Part shown: positions 8,314 to 17,745 of the stretch, piece after piece
Position numbering within the stretch: position 1 is the stretch's first letter
Layout of the letters: each line of letters opens with the position of its first letter
Assembly: GCF_019968765.1 (NCBI RefSeq)
Contig: NZ_CP074149.1
Coordinates: 62,001-126,000 of the forward strand
Reading direction: 5' to 3'
DNA from: Enterobacter sp. JBIWA008
Lineage (GTDB): Bacteria > Pseudomonadota > Gammaproteobacteria > Enterobacterales > Enterobacteriaceae
Length of the DNA: 64,000 nucleotides
Program-made: the position numbers and the translations under genes
Notes under the pieces: generated by a model
What the model was told of the DNA's origin: nothing
The model's database searches: none
What the model saw: the letters and a program-made list of their open reading frames with translations, nothing else

Positions 8314-9443
8314 AAGTTATTGATTTGATATTGGATGTTACCGAAGGTATTAGAGCTATTAAGGTTCTGGATAATGGTTTCGGTTACCGAAATAGTTCCA
8401 GTTTCTGGGATCTCAGTAATATTTAAAATAGGATCTGAATGCGGTGTTGTGGTAAATAAATTGATCCCGTAAATGGTACCGTTTGGCGCCAGTTTCAGAG
8501 TTTTATATTGATTTGTATACGCGTAGGTTGAGTCAGCAGAATAAGATGCTCCGCCACCAATCTCATAAACCCACACGTGGTTTTTACGTGCACTATCTCT
8601 GGTTTTAAGATAATAAAGATGTGTTCCAGAGGCATTAAAATCGGGTGCTAAAGTAATGGTTGACATTGCGACCAACGACTGACTGATTTGAGGGATTGAG
8701 AAACCTGTATTAAAATTGAATTTCCCAACCATAATGTTATTATTTACGGTGATCGCAATATTATCACCAAAGGTAACAATAGAGCTCTTAGTGCAATCAA
8801 CTGTACCCGTTAAAGAAGCAAAAGGTTGAAGCATAATATGTAGCGGTGCAGTGGTGTTTACACCTGTTTCATCACACTTGTAAGCAACCAGTGTATTCAC
8901 ATTAGCCAAGGTCAGAACCCAATACTCTGTTTGATTTCGGCATGCGAGACCAAATGGAGTCGCAACGCCATTATCAATATTGAGAGATTGTATCCCTACC
9001 CAGTTTGCGTCATTGCTCAGCCCTGCAGGGAAATTAACGATGCCATAATTCAGGTGTTTAGTTGTTTTATCAACATAGAACACATTATAAGTTGGAATAG
9101 AAGATGAAAGACTCGGAGCAATGATGCTGGTCATTGAGGTGCTCGTGATCGTATCGAGCTTATTATCTGGGTTTACCAGATTTCCTAAGCCATCATAGAT
9201 ATTGTTACCATCGAAGAAAAGAACCCATTCACCTGTTTGCGGATCGCAAATAGTTGATTCTTGCTGGGCTGTGCTTAATTCAATAATCCCTGGTAAAAAA
9301 CCTGTATTAAGATCCAGTGTATTATTTGCGTTGTTAAAATTGTACATCATGCGTGTCGCTGACGTCGTACTGGTCTGTGGTGAACCCGCAACCCATTGCA
9401 TCTGTGCCTGCAGCGCAGGAATTTTGGCATTTGCATTAACCAT
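8310..9443 (-). CDS. Signal-less beta-propeller-like protein B
   Basis: The 377-residue product follows a clear ribosome site (GAGG) and starts 18 bases after the stop of the large Ig-like gene. Segments MMYNFNNANNTLDLNTG, WVLFFDGNNIYDGLGN, NVFYVDKTTKHLNYGIVNF and EYWVLTLANVNTLVAYKCD follow the repeat order of the Bacteroidetes-type WYFGNNAG propeller (nucleus, FYTDG-like, YYVFT-like, YWVVTH-like). There is no signal peptide or membrane segment. Together with the paralog at 7204 it forms a pair of presumably ligand-binding or scaffold proteins in a cluster with holins and a wall peptidase. The fold is inferred by pattern, not by search. Confidence 0.55.
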   Translation of the reverse strand: MVNANAKIPALQAQMQWVAGSPQTSTTSATRMMYNFNNANNTLDLNTGFLPGIIELSTAQQESTICDPQTGEWVLFFDGNNIYDGLGNLVNPDNKLDTITSTSMTSIIAPSLSSSIPTYNVFYVDKTTKHLNYGIVNFPAGLSNDANWVGIQSLNIDNGVATPFGLACRNQTEYWVLTLANVNTLVAYKCDETGVNTTAPLHIMLQPFASLTGTVDCTKSSIVTFGDNIAITVNNNIMVGKFNFNTGFSIPQISQSLVAMSTITLAPDFNASGTHLYYLKTRDSARKNHVWVYEIGGGASYSADSTYAYTNQYKTLKLAPNGTIYGINLFTTTPHSDPILNITEIPETGTISVTETIIQNLNSSNTFGNIQYQINNF

Positions 9444-9461
9444 AATATTAACCTCGTAGTG

Positions 9462-11516
9462 TTAGAAATAGAATGTACAGTATTGTTTTGAGTCGGCACC
9501 ATTATCCGAAACGGTAACGGCAGTGTTGTTTAAGTTATTTGACGTCACTTCAAATTCGAGTGGTTTCCCGGCGTAAACGATTACGCCATCGACAAGGTCT
9601 CCTTTATTTACGCCATTAATATGAATATCTGCATTATTGCTTGCTGATAGCCGGTATACGCCGGAGTCCTGGCTGATAGAAAGAGTAAACATCCTGTTGC
9701 CGCTGCCTGGAATATAAGGACCGCTGGTCAGGTATGGTACGGCCTGAATATTTGTGCGTTCGGTTTCAAAACCCACTGTCGAGACAGGATAATCGCCACC
9801 GACAATTTCCGCCGTAATGGTGTTTGTGCTGGTATCTGCGCCAGAAATATTGGTGCGCACGTAGCCCTGGATATCGGTGGTGAGCGTGATCGTGTTCAAC
9901 TGGTTGCTGGTGAAATAGTTATTGCCAAAAATTGTCAGCAGGACATCGGTATTTCTCAGCGGTACACCATTCGACATTGCCAGATATTCCACATAGCATT
10001 CCTGAATGACCGTATTGTTCCATGGGGCAAAACCCGTAGAGCCGCCCAGGTAGCTTGAGCCGGTAATATCGCCACCATGCGTATTCACCGTTACCTTTGC
10101 ATCGTCAGACCACGCGATCCCACCACCGATAAACTGTACGGAGTAGCTAGCAACGGCATAGCCCTGGCCAATCGGGGTGATGTATTTTGACGGTACGGTG
10201 AACGTCATGTTGCCAGCGCTCGCCTCCGCCGCTGTTACCGCGCGCGTGGTGGTATAAACGGTGCCGTTTACTGGCGTGATGCTTGCGCCCTGATAGCCTG
10301 ACCAATCCAGCGTTACGCTATCGCCCTCGGACATCGGCTTGTAGGTAATCACAACTGGCGTGCCGCCGCCGCTCATGGCGTCGTCGTTATCGATAACGCC
10401 ATCGTCCAGCGCTTCAGGCAGCTGCGGTGCGGGTAATTCACCATGTACGACATCAATACCCACCTGTGCGGCGAGTGAACTGCCCGCGCTGTCGTTGGCA
10501 AAAATGACGTCGTAATAACAGATGCCGTAGCCAATGCCGACCGGAGTGATGTTGGCCGTCGGAATGTCCACTTCAAAACCTTGGGCAAGATCCATCTCTT
10601 CAACGATGGTTATCGCGTCATATTTGGCGGCGGCAACAGGGGAACCAGCCTGGCTGTAACCCTGCCAGTGCGTGGTGACGGTATCGCCAACGGCGATGCC
10701 CGCATAAGCCGGAATTGCAACGGGTGTATTGTTATTGCTGACGGCTTCATTGGCATCGATCCAGCCATCATTGCCTTCTACAAAGACAGGAGGAGGCAGC
10801 ATGGTGCCGCTTGAGGTGTCGATGTTCACGGTGCCGTTTTGAGAGCGCTCATTGCGGCTATCGCTATGCTCAACCACGTACCAGGCAAGTGCTTTATTCA
10901 GATTGCCTGGAATGATGAAGGTGGTCGAAATGAGAACCTCAAAACCATCAAGCTCATCGGCCTGAACGGTGTGGCTAACTTTCGTAATACTGTGCTGAAC
11001 GACAATGTCGTTTTTGAGGCCAACCCAATAAACCGTAACGTTATCGCCAGCGGTAATGCCATCGTAATTGGGTACAGAAACCGTTGTGCCGCCGCCGCTC
11101 ATCGCCTCGTTATAGTCAATAGTGTTATCGCTGCCAGCTTCCGGGAAAAGCGGTGGCGGTAACGTACCGGTAGAGGTTCTGTCGATAATGGCGTTGCCCA
11201 CTTCAGACCATGAGCTATTTTGCGCCGCATCGATGACGTTGTACTGCACCTGATAAACACCATCTTTAATGCTAGTGGCGACGTCAGGGCTAATGGCGCA
11301 TTGCCATGGGAAGTACTGGCTGACCGGATCGTCAGCCAGTCCAATTGAGCCAATGGCATAGCTCTCAAACCATAATTCGATCAGATCGCCTTTCTTGGCG
11401 CTCTCATATTCCGCGATATCAATGACGATGCCAGAAGAATCAAGCTCTGCCAGGTTAATCACACCATCATTTTCCATTTGTGGAAATAAGGGCGAGTACA
11501 ATGTTGTCGTCCACAT
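9462..11516 (-). CDS. Large signal-less multi-Ig-like repeat protein
   Basis: I place the start at the ATG at 11516 (MWTTTLYSPLFP), which has GAGG at 7-8 bases, rather than at 11600. The 684-residue protein consists of about four repeats of 95-105 residues, each opening with a D/NxxIDxxEAMSGGGTxV-like turn followed by GDxVTxxWxG and closing with a Y-rich strand, then a Big_1-like domain (about 490-590) and a C-terminal beta domain. No signal peptide is present. The repeats recall Ig-like modules in secreted and surface proteins of Gram-negative bacteria. It is the first gene of the minus-strand cluster that ends with the lysis cassette and is the leading candidate cargo. Confidence 0.65.
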   Translation of the reverse strand: MWTTTLYSPLFPQMENDGVINLAELDSSGIVIDIAEYESAKKGDLIELWFESYAIGSIGLADDPVSQYFPWQCAISPDVATSIKDGVYQVQYNVIDAAQNSSWSEVGNAIIDRTSTGTLPPPLFPEAGSDNTIDYNEAMSGGGTTVSVPNYDGITAGDNVTVYWVGLKNDIVVQHSITKVSHTVQADELDGFEVLISTTFIIPGNLNKALAWYVVEHSDSRNERSQNGTVNIDTSSGTMLPPPVFVEGNDGWIDANEAVSNNNTPVAIPAYAGIAVGDTVTTHWQGYSQAGSPVAAAKYDAITIVEEMDLAQGFEVDIPTANITPVGIGYGICYYDVIFANDSAGSSLAAQVGIDVVHGELPAPQLPEALDDGVIDNDDAMSGGGTPVVITYKPMSEGDSVTLDWSGYQGASITPVNGTVYTTTRAVTAAEASAGNMTFTVPSKYITPIGQGYAVASYSVQFIGGGIAWSDDAKVTVNTHGGDITGSSYLGGSTGFAPWNNTVIQECYVEYLAMSNGVPLRNTDVLLTIFGNNYFTSNQLNTITLTTDIQGYVRTNISGADTSTNTITAEIVGGDYPVSTVGFETERTNIQAVPYLTSGPYIPGSGNRMFTLSISQDSGVYRLSASNNADIHINGVNKGDLVDGVIVYAGKPLEFEVTSNNLNNTAVTVSDNGADSKQYCTFYF

Positions 11517-11616
11517 AATATGTCCTCGTAATTCAGCGTAGGTGAAATTCGTAACGTGATGAGGAGAGATTACAGGCGACGCAGATGAATCTCTGGGCAA
11601 AAAACATCGATAACGT

Positions 11617-11631
11617 GCGCAAAGTTTGCGC
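11617..11631. promoter_or_regulatory. Palindrome between the Ig-like gene and the IprA-like regulator
   Basis: GCGCAAA and TTTGCGC flank a single G in the 279-base gap between two divergent genes. A perfect 7-bp inverted repeat there could be an operator for one of the neighbouring regulators. No protein is known to bind it. Confidence 0.35.
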
Positions 11632-11795
11632 GTGAGTTATTTTATACTTGAAATAATTGCTTGCATTTTGTAATGTTATTGTGTTTGTGTTGTGCGAAAT
11701 TGAACGCATTCTTTCAATCAGTAATTAATTTATTGTAATGTCAAAGGATATGTATTTTAATATCAAAGGATGTGAATGAGACAAAAGGAACACCG

Positions 11796-12410
11796 ATGGA
11801 CAGACCCAGTCAGCAGATTAATGCTATAATTAGCAGCTTAATTAATTCTATACACGTATCCTCGGCTATCCATTCTTATAATCCGTTGCGGTCAAGTCAT
11901 ACTCTTCTGCATGGTGATGATATTTTTATTGTCCTTGAGGGATGGCTCGAACTCAGTCATAAAGAAAACCATGTTATGCTGGGTGGAGTTAATGGGCCTT
12001 ATATACTAAAACTGGTTCCAAATGCATTTTCTAATAATTACGTCATATCTTCCAATAGCCTTTTTTCTTACATGATTTGCCCACGCCATTTATTTTATGA
12101 GCATATTGAGGCACATAACCTGTGGCGCGAACTGTATTCCATATTATCCTATTCAAGCCTGCATCTGTTTCAAAATTTTGAAGTAATGAATATGAACAGT
12201 TTGTACGATGTGGTGAAATACTATTTAATTAAAATACAAAATGATGCTGAAGCGATGAAAAAAGAGAATGTTTGTAATTATATAACATCAAGAACGGGAT
12301 ATTCCAGAAGTGGTGTCATGACTATCATTCGAGAGTTACGCAAAGGCGGGTATATTGAAATTGTTAATGGTAGGCTTCTGCGGATCAACTCGTTGCCGCA
12401 AGGTTTTTAA
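11796..12410 (+). CDS. IprA-like winged helix-turn-helix regulator
   Basis: The longest frame starts at a GTG at 11772 but that lies 1 base after its purine run; the ATG at 11796 has AAAGGA at a spacing of 6, so I use it. The 204-residue product has a cyclic-nucleotide-binding-like N-terminal half (IFIVLEGWLELSHKENHVMLGG) and a Crp-type winged helix at the C terminus (NYITSRTGYSRSGVMTIIRELRKGGYIEI). This matches the IprA family, in which the nucleotide-binding fold is degenerate. It is divergent from the signal-less Ig-like gene with a palindrome between them, so it may control that cluster. The signal sensed is unknown. Confidence 0.7.
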   Translation: MDRPSQQINAIISSLINSIHVSSAIHSYNPLRSSHTLLHGDDIFIVLEGWLELSHKENHVMLGGVNGPYILKLVPNAFSNNYVISSNSLFSYMICPRHLFYEHIEAHNLWRELYSILSYSSLHLFQNFEVMNMNSLYDVVKYYLIKIQNDAEAMKKENVCNYITSRTGYSRSGVMTIIRELRKGGYIEIVNGRLLRINSLPQGF

Positions 12411-12437
12411 CGAAATTGAGCGCTCAATATAGGTTAA

Positions 12438-13301
12438 TCAAAACAGGGCAGCAATATGATTGATGATCGCATTAATTTCTTTCTTATTTTTTGTCTTCTT
12501 ACGGTAATAGTAATTCATCTTAACCTTCAAATTATTCAGTAATATTGTGTTTTCTCGATTTATATTAATCAGTTCACAAGTTTTCAATGGTAATAACATC
12601 ATTCCTGAACCATTTCCCGTCATTAGCAAAAAGTCAAATATGCTTCCATTAATGTAACGGATTTTTGGAGAAAAACCGAGGTTTTTTTGTAGCTCCGAGG
12701 TAATGCGTCCAATATTTGCGCCAACCATGTTACTGCGAAAAATTAACGGAACGTTCAGTAAATCTTCCGGCACGGATTTTACCGCATCATTCATTACTAA
12801 CAGTACCGAGCTGGTGAAGGCGTGTTGCTCTTGTATCTCGGGCTCTGCGGCTAGATCTTTATGCGTGATGAACAGGGTATCCGGGCCGGGTTCGATATTG
12901 TCAATATCATCCTGAATAAGAGGCTTACGGCTTAGGTGAAAAAGAAAGTCGGTTTTGTTCAGACTGCTGCAGATGATATCAGCAAGGTTATCTGGAAACG
13001 CAGTGTCCAGTATGATGTTGATTCGGCGGCTTTGACAAGAATGCAATAAGTATTCTTCAAGATTTAACAGTTTATGATAAAGAGGAAGTGCCTGCTCATA
13101 CACTTCCTGGGCAAAAAGAGTTGGTTCATACATCCCATGCTCGCGAAGAAAGAGCTTTTCACCGAGTAATGTTTCGAGCTCATTAATGGTTTTTCCTAAT
13201 GGTGAACGTGTAATAAATAGAGCTTCACTTGCTGTGGTCAAACATTTCTTTTCCATAACGGTCATGAAATATTTAAGCTTCTTTGTTAATAAAAAATGCA
13301 T
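12438..13301 (-). CDS. LysR-family transcriptional regulator
   Basis: The 287-residue protein starts with a typical LysR winged helix (residues 1-60; LTTASEALFITRSPLGKTINELETLLGEKLF) and continues with a weaker substrate-binding domain. It has an AAGGAG site in front of the ATG. It is convergent with the IprA-like gene and divergent from the inverse autotransporter gene at 13683 across a 381-base gap, the arrangement in which LysR proteins usually control the divergent gene. In Serratia the chitinase lysis cassette is also under a LysR-type regulator (ChiR), so control of the cluster to its left is also possible. Both are inferences. Confidence 0.85.
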   Translation of the reverse strand: MHFLLTKKLKYFMTVMEKKCLTTASEALFITRSPLGKTINELETLLGEKLFLREHGMYEPTLFAQEVYEQALPLYHKLLNLEEYLLHSCQSRRINIILDTAFPDNLADIICSSLNKTDFLFHLSRKPLIQDDIDNIEPGPDTLFITHKDLAAEPEIQEQHAFTSSVLLVMNDAVKSVPEDLLNVPLIFRSNMVGANIGRITSELQKNLGFSPKIRYINGSIFDFLLMTGNGSGMMLLPLKTCELININRENTILLNNLKVKMNYYYRKKTKNKKEINAIINHIAALF

Positions 13302-13682
13302 GTTTTACTCCTTATATTGACGCATTAGAGGATAGATGTTTCTCGTGATTATTATCTAATAAATTTTTCCGGGATTTATTTGTTCTACAAAATGCGAGTG
13401 GATTTCTTTTTAATTTAGCACATGAACTTTTTGAGGCTGTTCATCTTTTGCCCGCGGTCACGCCACATTTGCGCATTTGTCAGCTCAAAATTAGTTACAT
13501 GTGTTTATGTTTTGACATAATAAAAGTACATAAATGTATGTTTTGAATGATGTGTTTGTTTGCACCTTTTCTATGTGGTAATAAAGTGCAGCTTTAAAAA
13601 TCAATTCATAAGTATGTGCGTGTTTCGACGAAGGGAATATGCCCGTATTTTAAATCCATTTGCATTTTGATGTTGTATCTCA
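13302..13682. promoter_or_regulatory. Divergent control region of lysR-type gene and adhesin gene
   Basis: This 381-base gap is A+T-rich. A TTGACA hexamer at 13512-13517 could be a -35 box for the adhesin gene, but the sequence 17 bases later (TGTATG) is a poor -10. A long leader of about 150 bases would then precede the ATG at 13683, whose own ribosome site is weak. No RNA gene is recognisable. Confidence 0.35.
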
Positions 13683-16600
13683 ATGAATATGAAACTAAAT
13701 AAAATAGCGAAAGGCACCCTTAATACTGGGCCCATAACACATAGTATTATCGTTTGGCTATTAATAATATCACAATTGATTATGCCGTCTTTAATCACTC
13801 GTTCCGCTTTTGCCAGTGAACCGGTTGCAGCAGCCTTACCTGATTCGGGTACCCTAACAACTGCCGCTACGATGCTATCTAAAAATAGCGAACAAAATAT
13901 TGCGCAACAGGCGGAATCAGAGATTACAACACGCGTTACATCGCAAACGGCGAATACCATTGAAGAGTGGTTAAGCCATTTTGGGACTGCACGAGTGCAA
14001 TTGAGCGTGGACCAAAATGGGAATTGGGATAAAAGTTCAGTCGATCTCCTTTCGCCGCTTTATGACAATAAAGAGTCGCTGCTGTTTGCGCAACTTGGCT
14101 TGCGTGATCCGGATTCACGCGTTACAGGAAATATGGGGCTCGGTATTCGCTCATTTAATTTGCGCAACTGGATGTTTGGCGCCAACGTATTTTTTGATAA
14201 TGATTTTACGGGGCAAAACAGGCGCATTGGATTTGGTGGTGAAGCCTGGACCAATTATCTTAAATTGTCGGCGAATACCTATCTGGCCACCAGCAAATGG
14301 CATAACTCGAAGGATTTTGACGATTATGAAGAAAAAGCCGCTGACGGTTTTGATCTCCGTGCCGAAGGGTATCTTCCCGCGCAGCCCCAACTGGGCATGA
14401 AGGTGGTCTACGAGCAGTACTATGGGGATAACGTCGCGCTATTCGATACCGACCATTTGCAGAGCAACCCTTCGGCGGTGACGCTGGGTGTTAATTACAC
14501 GCCGGTTCCGCTCATCACTCTGGGCACCAACTATCGCCGTGGCCAGGATAACCTGGACGATGTGCAATTCCAGGTCGATTTCCACTATGACTTTGCGCAT
14601 GACTGGCGTTATCAGCTCTCCTCCGACAATATCGCGCTGGAGCGTAGCCTTGCCGGAAGCCGTACCGACTTGGTGGAGCGTAATAACCAAATTGTGATGC
14701 AGTATCGTAAGAAAGAGGCTGAAGGCGTGGGCAAGCTGGTTTTGCAAACGATGGACGATCATAGCCCCGCTGATGGCAAAACGCAGAACCGGCTTCAGGT
14801 TCAGGTGTTTAATACCAAAAACCAGGTGATGGAAAATACGGGAGTGCAATGGGCCGCGAATGGACAAGCGGTGCTGGATTCAACCTCTTCAATAACCGAT
14901 GAGAATGGCTTTGCATTCGTCACGCTTACCGATGTATCGAGCGAAATCGTCAATGTTACTGCAACGAGCGGCAGTGTTTCCGCCCAGGCGCAATCGTCTT
15001 TTGACAAGGTTGTGCCAGCCACGCTGTTGCTGAAGGTGGATAGCAATAACAGCGTTGCGGACGGAGTGGCGACGGATAGCGCCTCGGTAAAAGTGGAAGA
15101 CAGCCAGCATAACGCTATCGGTAATGCGACCATTGAGTGGGCAGTTTCTGCCGGTGCAACATTGCGCAACGCAGAAACAAGGACCAATGCCGATGGTGTT
15201 GCACATGCGCAAATTGTTTCAACCACCGCGGGTGAATACAGCTTAACCGCTAAATCGGGCGGGCTATCGCAGCAGGGCAGCGTGATGTTCGTGGCAAACG
15301 ATCTTCAGGCAGCCATAACCCAGTTCGATCTTACACAAGACCGAAGCCCGGCCAACGGAACCATGGCGAATAAAGCGCTGATTACGGTCGAAGATCCTAC
15401 TGGCAACCCGGTTGTTGATACGCCGGTAACGCTGTCGGCAACGAGCACGACGGTGGCATTTTCATCGGGCGTACAACGTGCGACATCGTCAATGCGCACC
15501 GACGCTCAGGGCCAGGTATATCTGCAATTTACCGATACGGTCGCGGAAAAGGTTCAGCTCACCGCTGCGTTGAAAAATGGCAACACCAAAACGCTGAAAG
15601 CTGAATTTATTGCCGATGAATCTTCCGCCGCGCTGCAGCGTCTGACGGTAACGAACGACGGCAGCCCGGCAGACGGGTATTCGCAAAACAGCGCCGAGGT
15701 GTATGTGATGGACGGCAACAATAATCCACTGCAGGGGCAGGCGGTAAGCTGGAAGTCGGATAAACCTGACGTACACTTTGCGCAAGCGGGCAAGACCGAT
15801 CAAAACGGGAAGGCGACCATTACCTACACTAGCACGGCGGCACAAACCTTTACGCTGTCTGCGAGCCTCGCGAACGGCAGCAAGCTCAGTGCCCCGTCAA
15901 GCTTCAATACCGATGAAAACAGCCTGCAGATTGCCACCTTAGATGTGACAACCGGGGCGGTGGCGAACGGTTCTGCAACCAATACTGCCAGCATCACTGT
16001 TACCGATGCGACCCATAACCTTGCGGCGAACGAAACCGTTAACTGGCAGGTGGATGGGGCGGCTAAGCTCGCGAGTCTGACAGGGCAAACCGACGCGCAG
16101 GGGAAACTCTCCGTCACGTTCAGCGATACCAAAGCGGAAAAGGTCAATGTGAAGGCCACATTGGCCAAAAACGCAGCCAGCCAGACGAAGGAAAGCGAGT
16201 TTATTGCCGACAGCAGTACGGCGATTATTGATTCGCTGGATGCGACCAAAAATGCGCTGGCCAACGGCATCGACACCAATACGGCGTACGTAGTGGTAGT
16301 AGATGCAAACAACAATCCGGTACCTAATGCGCATATTGCCTGGCATCTCGGCGGCAGCACGCAGCCGGGCCAAACGGATTCCAGTACCAACGCAAAAGGC
16401 CAGTCGTCCATTACGTTTACGGATACCGTTGCACAAGAGGTGGACGTCACGGCAACACTGGATAATGCGAACACCAAACAAACGAAGAGCCTGTTTATTA
16501 GCGATCCATCCTCGGCGAAAATCGCGTTAAGTGTGGGTAACGATAACAGCCTTGCCGATGGCGCCACGACCAACACCATTGACGCCGTGGTGACGGACGG

Positions 16601-17702
16601 GCAGGGGAATCCGCTTCCTGTGCAGAACATCACCTGGCAGAGCAACCGCGTGACCGCGCAGCTTCCCGCCTCCAGCAAAACCGATCTGCAAGGGCATTCG
16701 CAGATTACAGTGACGGACGTTAAGGGAGAAAGCGTCACGGTAACGGCCACGCTGACAAATCAGGTGAGTACCAACATCGATACCCATTTTGTGTCGTATC
16801 AGGTCACTGAGCTTACGCCGGATATGGTGCAGCAGCAGGCTGATGGAAAATCGCCAATTACCTTCACCGCAACGTTGAAAGACAATAGCGGGAACCCGGT
16901 TTCGGGACAAAAAATTGCGTTTTCTACGACGTCTGCGAACGCGCAGTTGAGCGATGCACAGCCGTCGACCAATGCCAGCGGGCAGGCAACCGTCACCCTG
17001 ACTGACAGCAAAGAAGAGAGCGTCACGATAACCGCCAAATCTCAAACCTGGAGCGCGGATACCGGCAAAACCAGCTCCGTGGCGTTTAAATCCGACCATA
17101 TTACGGGCATGACGGCCAATGGACATGACTTCACCGTTAGCGATAAATTCCCAACCATCGGCATGCAGAATGCCAGCTTTACCATGAAGATCAACGATTC
17201 AACGGCGAGTAATAGCAAATATACCTGGACGAGCGATGCCAGCTGGCTGGCATTCCGCAACCCGGGTGAAGCGGTCTTTGTCAGTAAAGCCTCCACCAAA
17301 ACGGCCACCATTACCGCCACGCCGGTATCGGGTACGGGGCCTGCGCTGACTTACACCTTCACCTTAAATCACTGGGTACTGAACATTGGAAGGTCAACTA
17401 TTGACCCGAATGTTGCCGATACTGACTGTGCAAGCAATGGGGCGACAACGCCGAGCTATTCCTTCTTCTCAAGCGGCATGGAAGGACAGTATGGTGCTCG
17501 TGGAATGGGAACATTCTACGGCGAGTGGGGCAACCCTAAAATTATGATGGGCAACCAGTGGTCAACGTCCAGCACCGCGGAATCCATGTGGGCCAGTGAA
17601 ACGGGCAGCAAGGGTACGCGAATCTACGTAAACTGGCGCAATGGATACGTGAATAACAATCCTATGACACAGGCGATGGATGAGGTGTGCCTCGTGTATT
17701 AA
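13683..17702 (+). CDS. Inverse autotransporter adhesin (intimin/invasin family)
   Basis: The 1339-residue product has a long signal peptide (about 1-45, ending AFA before SEP), an inverse autotransporter beta-barrel domain (about 90-340; it opens with EEWLSHFGTARVQLSVD and includes the family motifs LLFAQLGLRD and NMGLGIR), then eight Big_1 Ig-like repeats of about 95 residues, each opening with a variant of DxSxADGxxxN, a further Ig-like domain and a C-terminal domain with two cysteines (near VADTDC and DEVCLVY) that resembles a lectin-like tip. It anchors in the outer membrane and displays the repeats outside. No LysM domain is seen. The ligand is unknown. Its codon use is typical of the host, so it is not an obvious recent arrival. 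Confidence 0.9.
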   Translation: MNMKLNKIAKGTLNTGPITHSIIVWLLIISQLIMPSLITRSAFASEPVAAALPDSGTLTTAATMLSKNSEQNIAQQAESEITTRVTSQTANTIEEWLSHFGTARVQLSVDQNGNWDKSSVDLLSPLYDNKESLLFAQLGLRDPDSRVTGNMGLGIRSFNLRNWMFGANVFFDNDFTGQNRRIGFGGEAWTNYLKLSANTYLATSKWHNSKDFDDYEEKAADGFDLRAEGYLPAQPQLGMKVVYEQYYGDNVALFDTDHLQSNPSAVTLGVNYTPVPLITLGTNYRRGQDNLDDVQFQVDFHYDFAHDWRYQLSSDNIALERSLAGSRTDLVERNNQIVMQYRKKEAEGVGKLVLQTMDDHSPADGKTQNRLQVQVFNTKNQVMENTGVQWAANGQAVLDSTSSITDENGFAFVTLTDVSSEIVNVTATSGSVSAQAQSSFDKVVPATLLLKVDSNNSVADGVATDSASVKVEDSQHNAIGNATIEWAVSAGATLRNAETRTNADGVAHAQIVSTTAGEYSLTAKSGGLSQQGSVMFVANDLQAAITQFDLTQDRSPANGTMANKALITVEDPTGNPVVDTPVTLSATSTTVAFSSGVQRATSSMRTDAQGQVYLQFTDTVAEKVQLTAALKNGNTKTLKAEFIADESSAALQRLTVTNDGSPADGYSQNSAEVYVMDGNNNPLQGQAVSWKSDKPDVHFAQAGKTDQNGKATITYTSTAAQTFTLSASLANGSKLSAPSSFNTDENSLQIATLDVTTGAVANGSATNTASITVTDATHNLAANETVNWQVDGAAKLASLTGQTDAQGKLSVTFSDTKAEKVNVKATLAKNAASQTKESEFIADSSTAIIDSLDATKNALANGIDTNTAYVVVVDANNNPVPNAHIAWHLGGSTQPGQTDSSTNAKGQSSITFTDTVAQEVDVTATLDNANTKQTKSLFISDPSSAKIALSVGNDNSLADGATTNTIDAVVTDGQGNPLPVQNITWQSNRVTAQLPASSKTDLQGHSQITVTDVKGESVTVTATLTNQVSTNIDTHFVSYQVTELTPDMVQQQADGKSPITFTATLKDNSGNPVSGQKIAFSTTSANAQLSDAQPSTNASGQATVTLTDSKEESVTITAKSQTWSADTGKTSSVAFKSDHITGMTANGHDFTVSDKFPTIGMQNASFTMKINDSTASNSKYTWTSDASWLAFRNPGEAVFVSKASTKTATITATPVSGTGPALTYTFTLNHWVLNIGRSTIDPNVADTDCASNGATTPSYSFFSSGMEGQYGARGMGTFYGEWGNPKIMMGNQWSTSSTAESMWASETGSKGTRIYVNWRNGYVNNNPMTQAMDEVCLVY

Positions 17703-17715
17703 GCGTTTAAACATG

Positions 17716-17745
17716 CGAACCGGGCGCGGTTATGTGTCCGGTTCG
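17716..17745 (+). terminator. Hairpin after the adhesin gene
   Basis: CGAACCGG and CCGGTTCG form an 8-bp stem 13 bases after the stop codon. A pyrimidine-rich, T-rich tract follows a few bases later, so this is a plausible but imperfect terminator. Confidence 0.6.

Noticed and set aside
15824..16750. Minus-strand 308-codon frame inside the adhesin gene
   Set aside because: The plus-strand reading gives regular Big_1 repeats; the reverse frame is a by-product of repeat codon use.
13683..17702. CRISPR-like periodic repeats
   Set aside because: The periodicity is that of about 95-residue Ig-like protein domains, not of short identical repeats with spacers. No CRISPR array was seen elsewhere.
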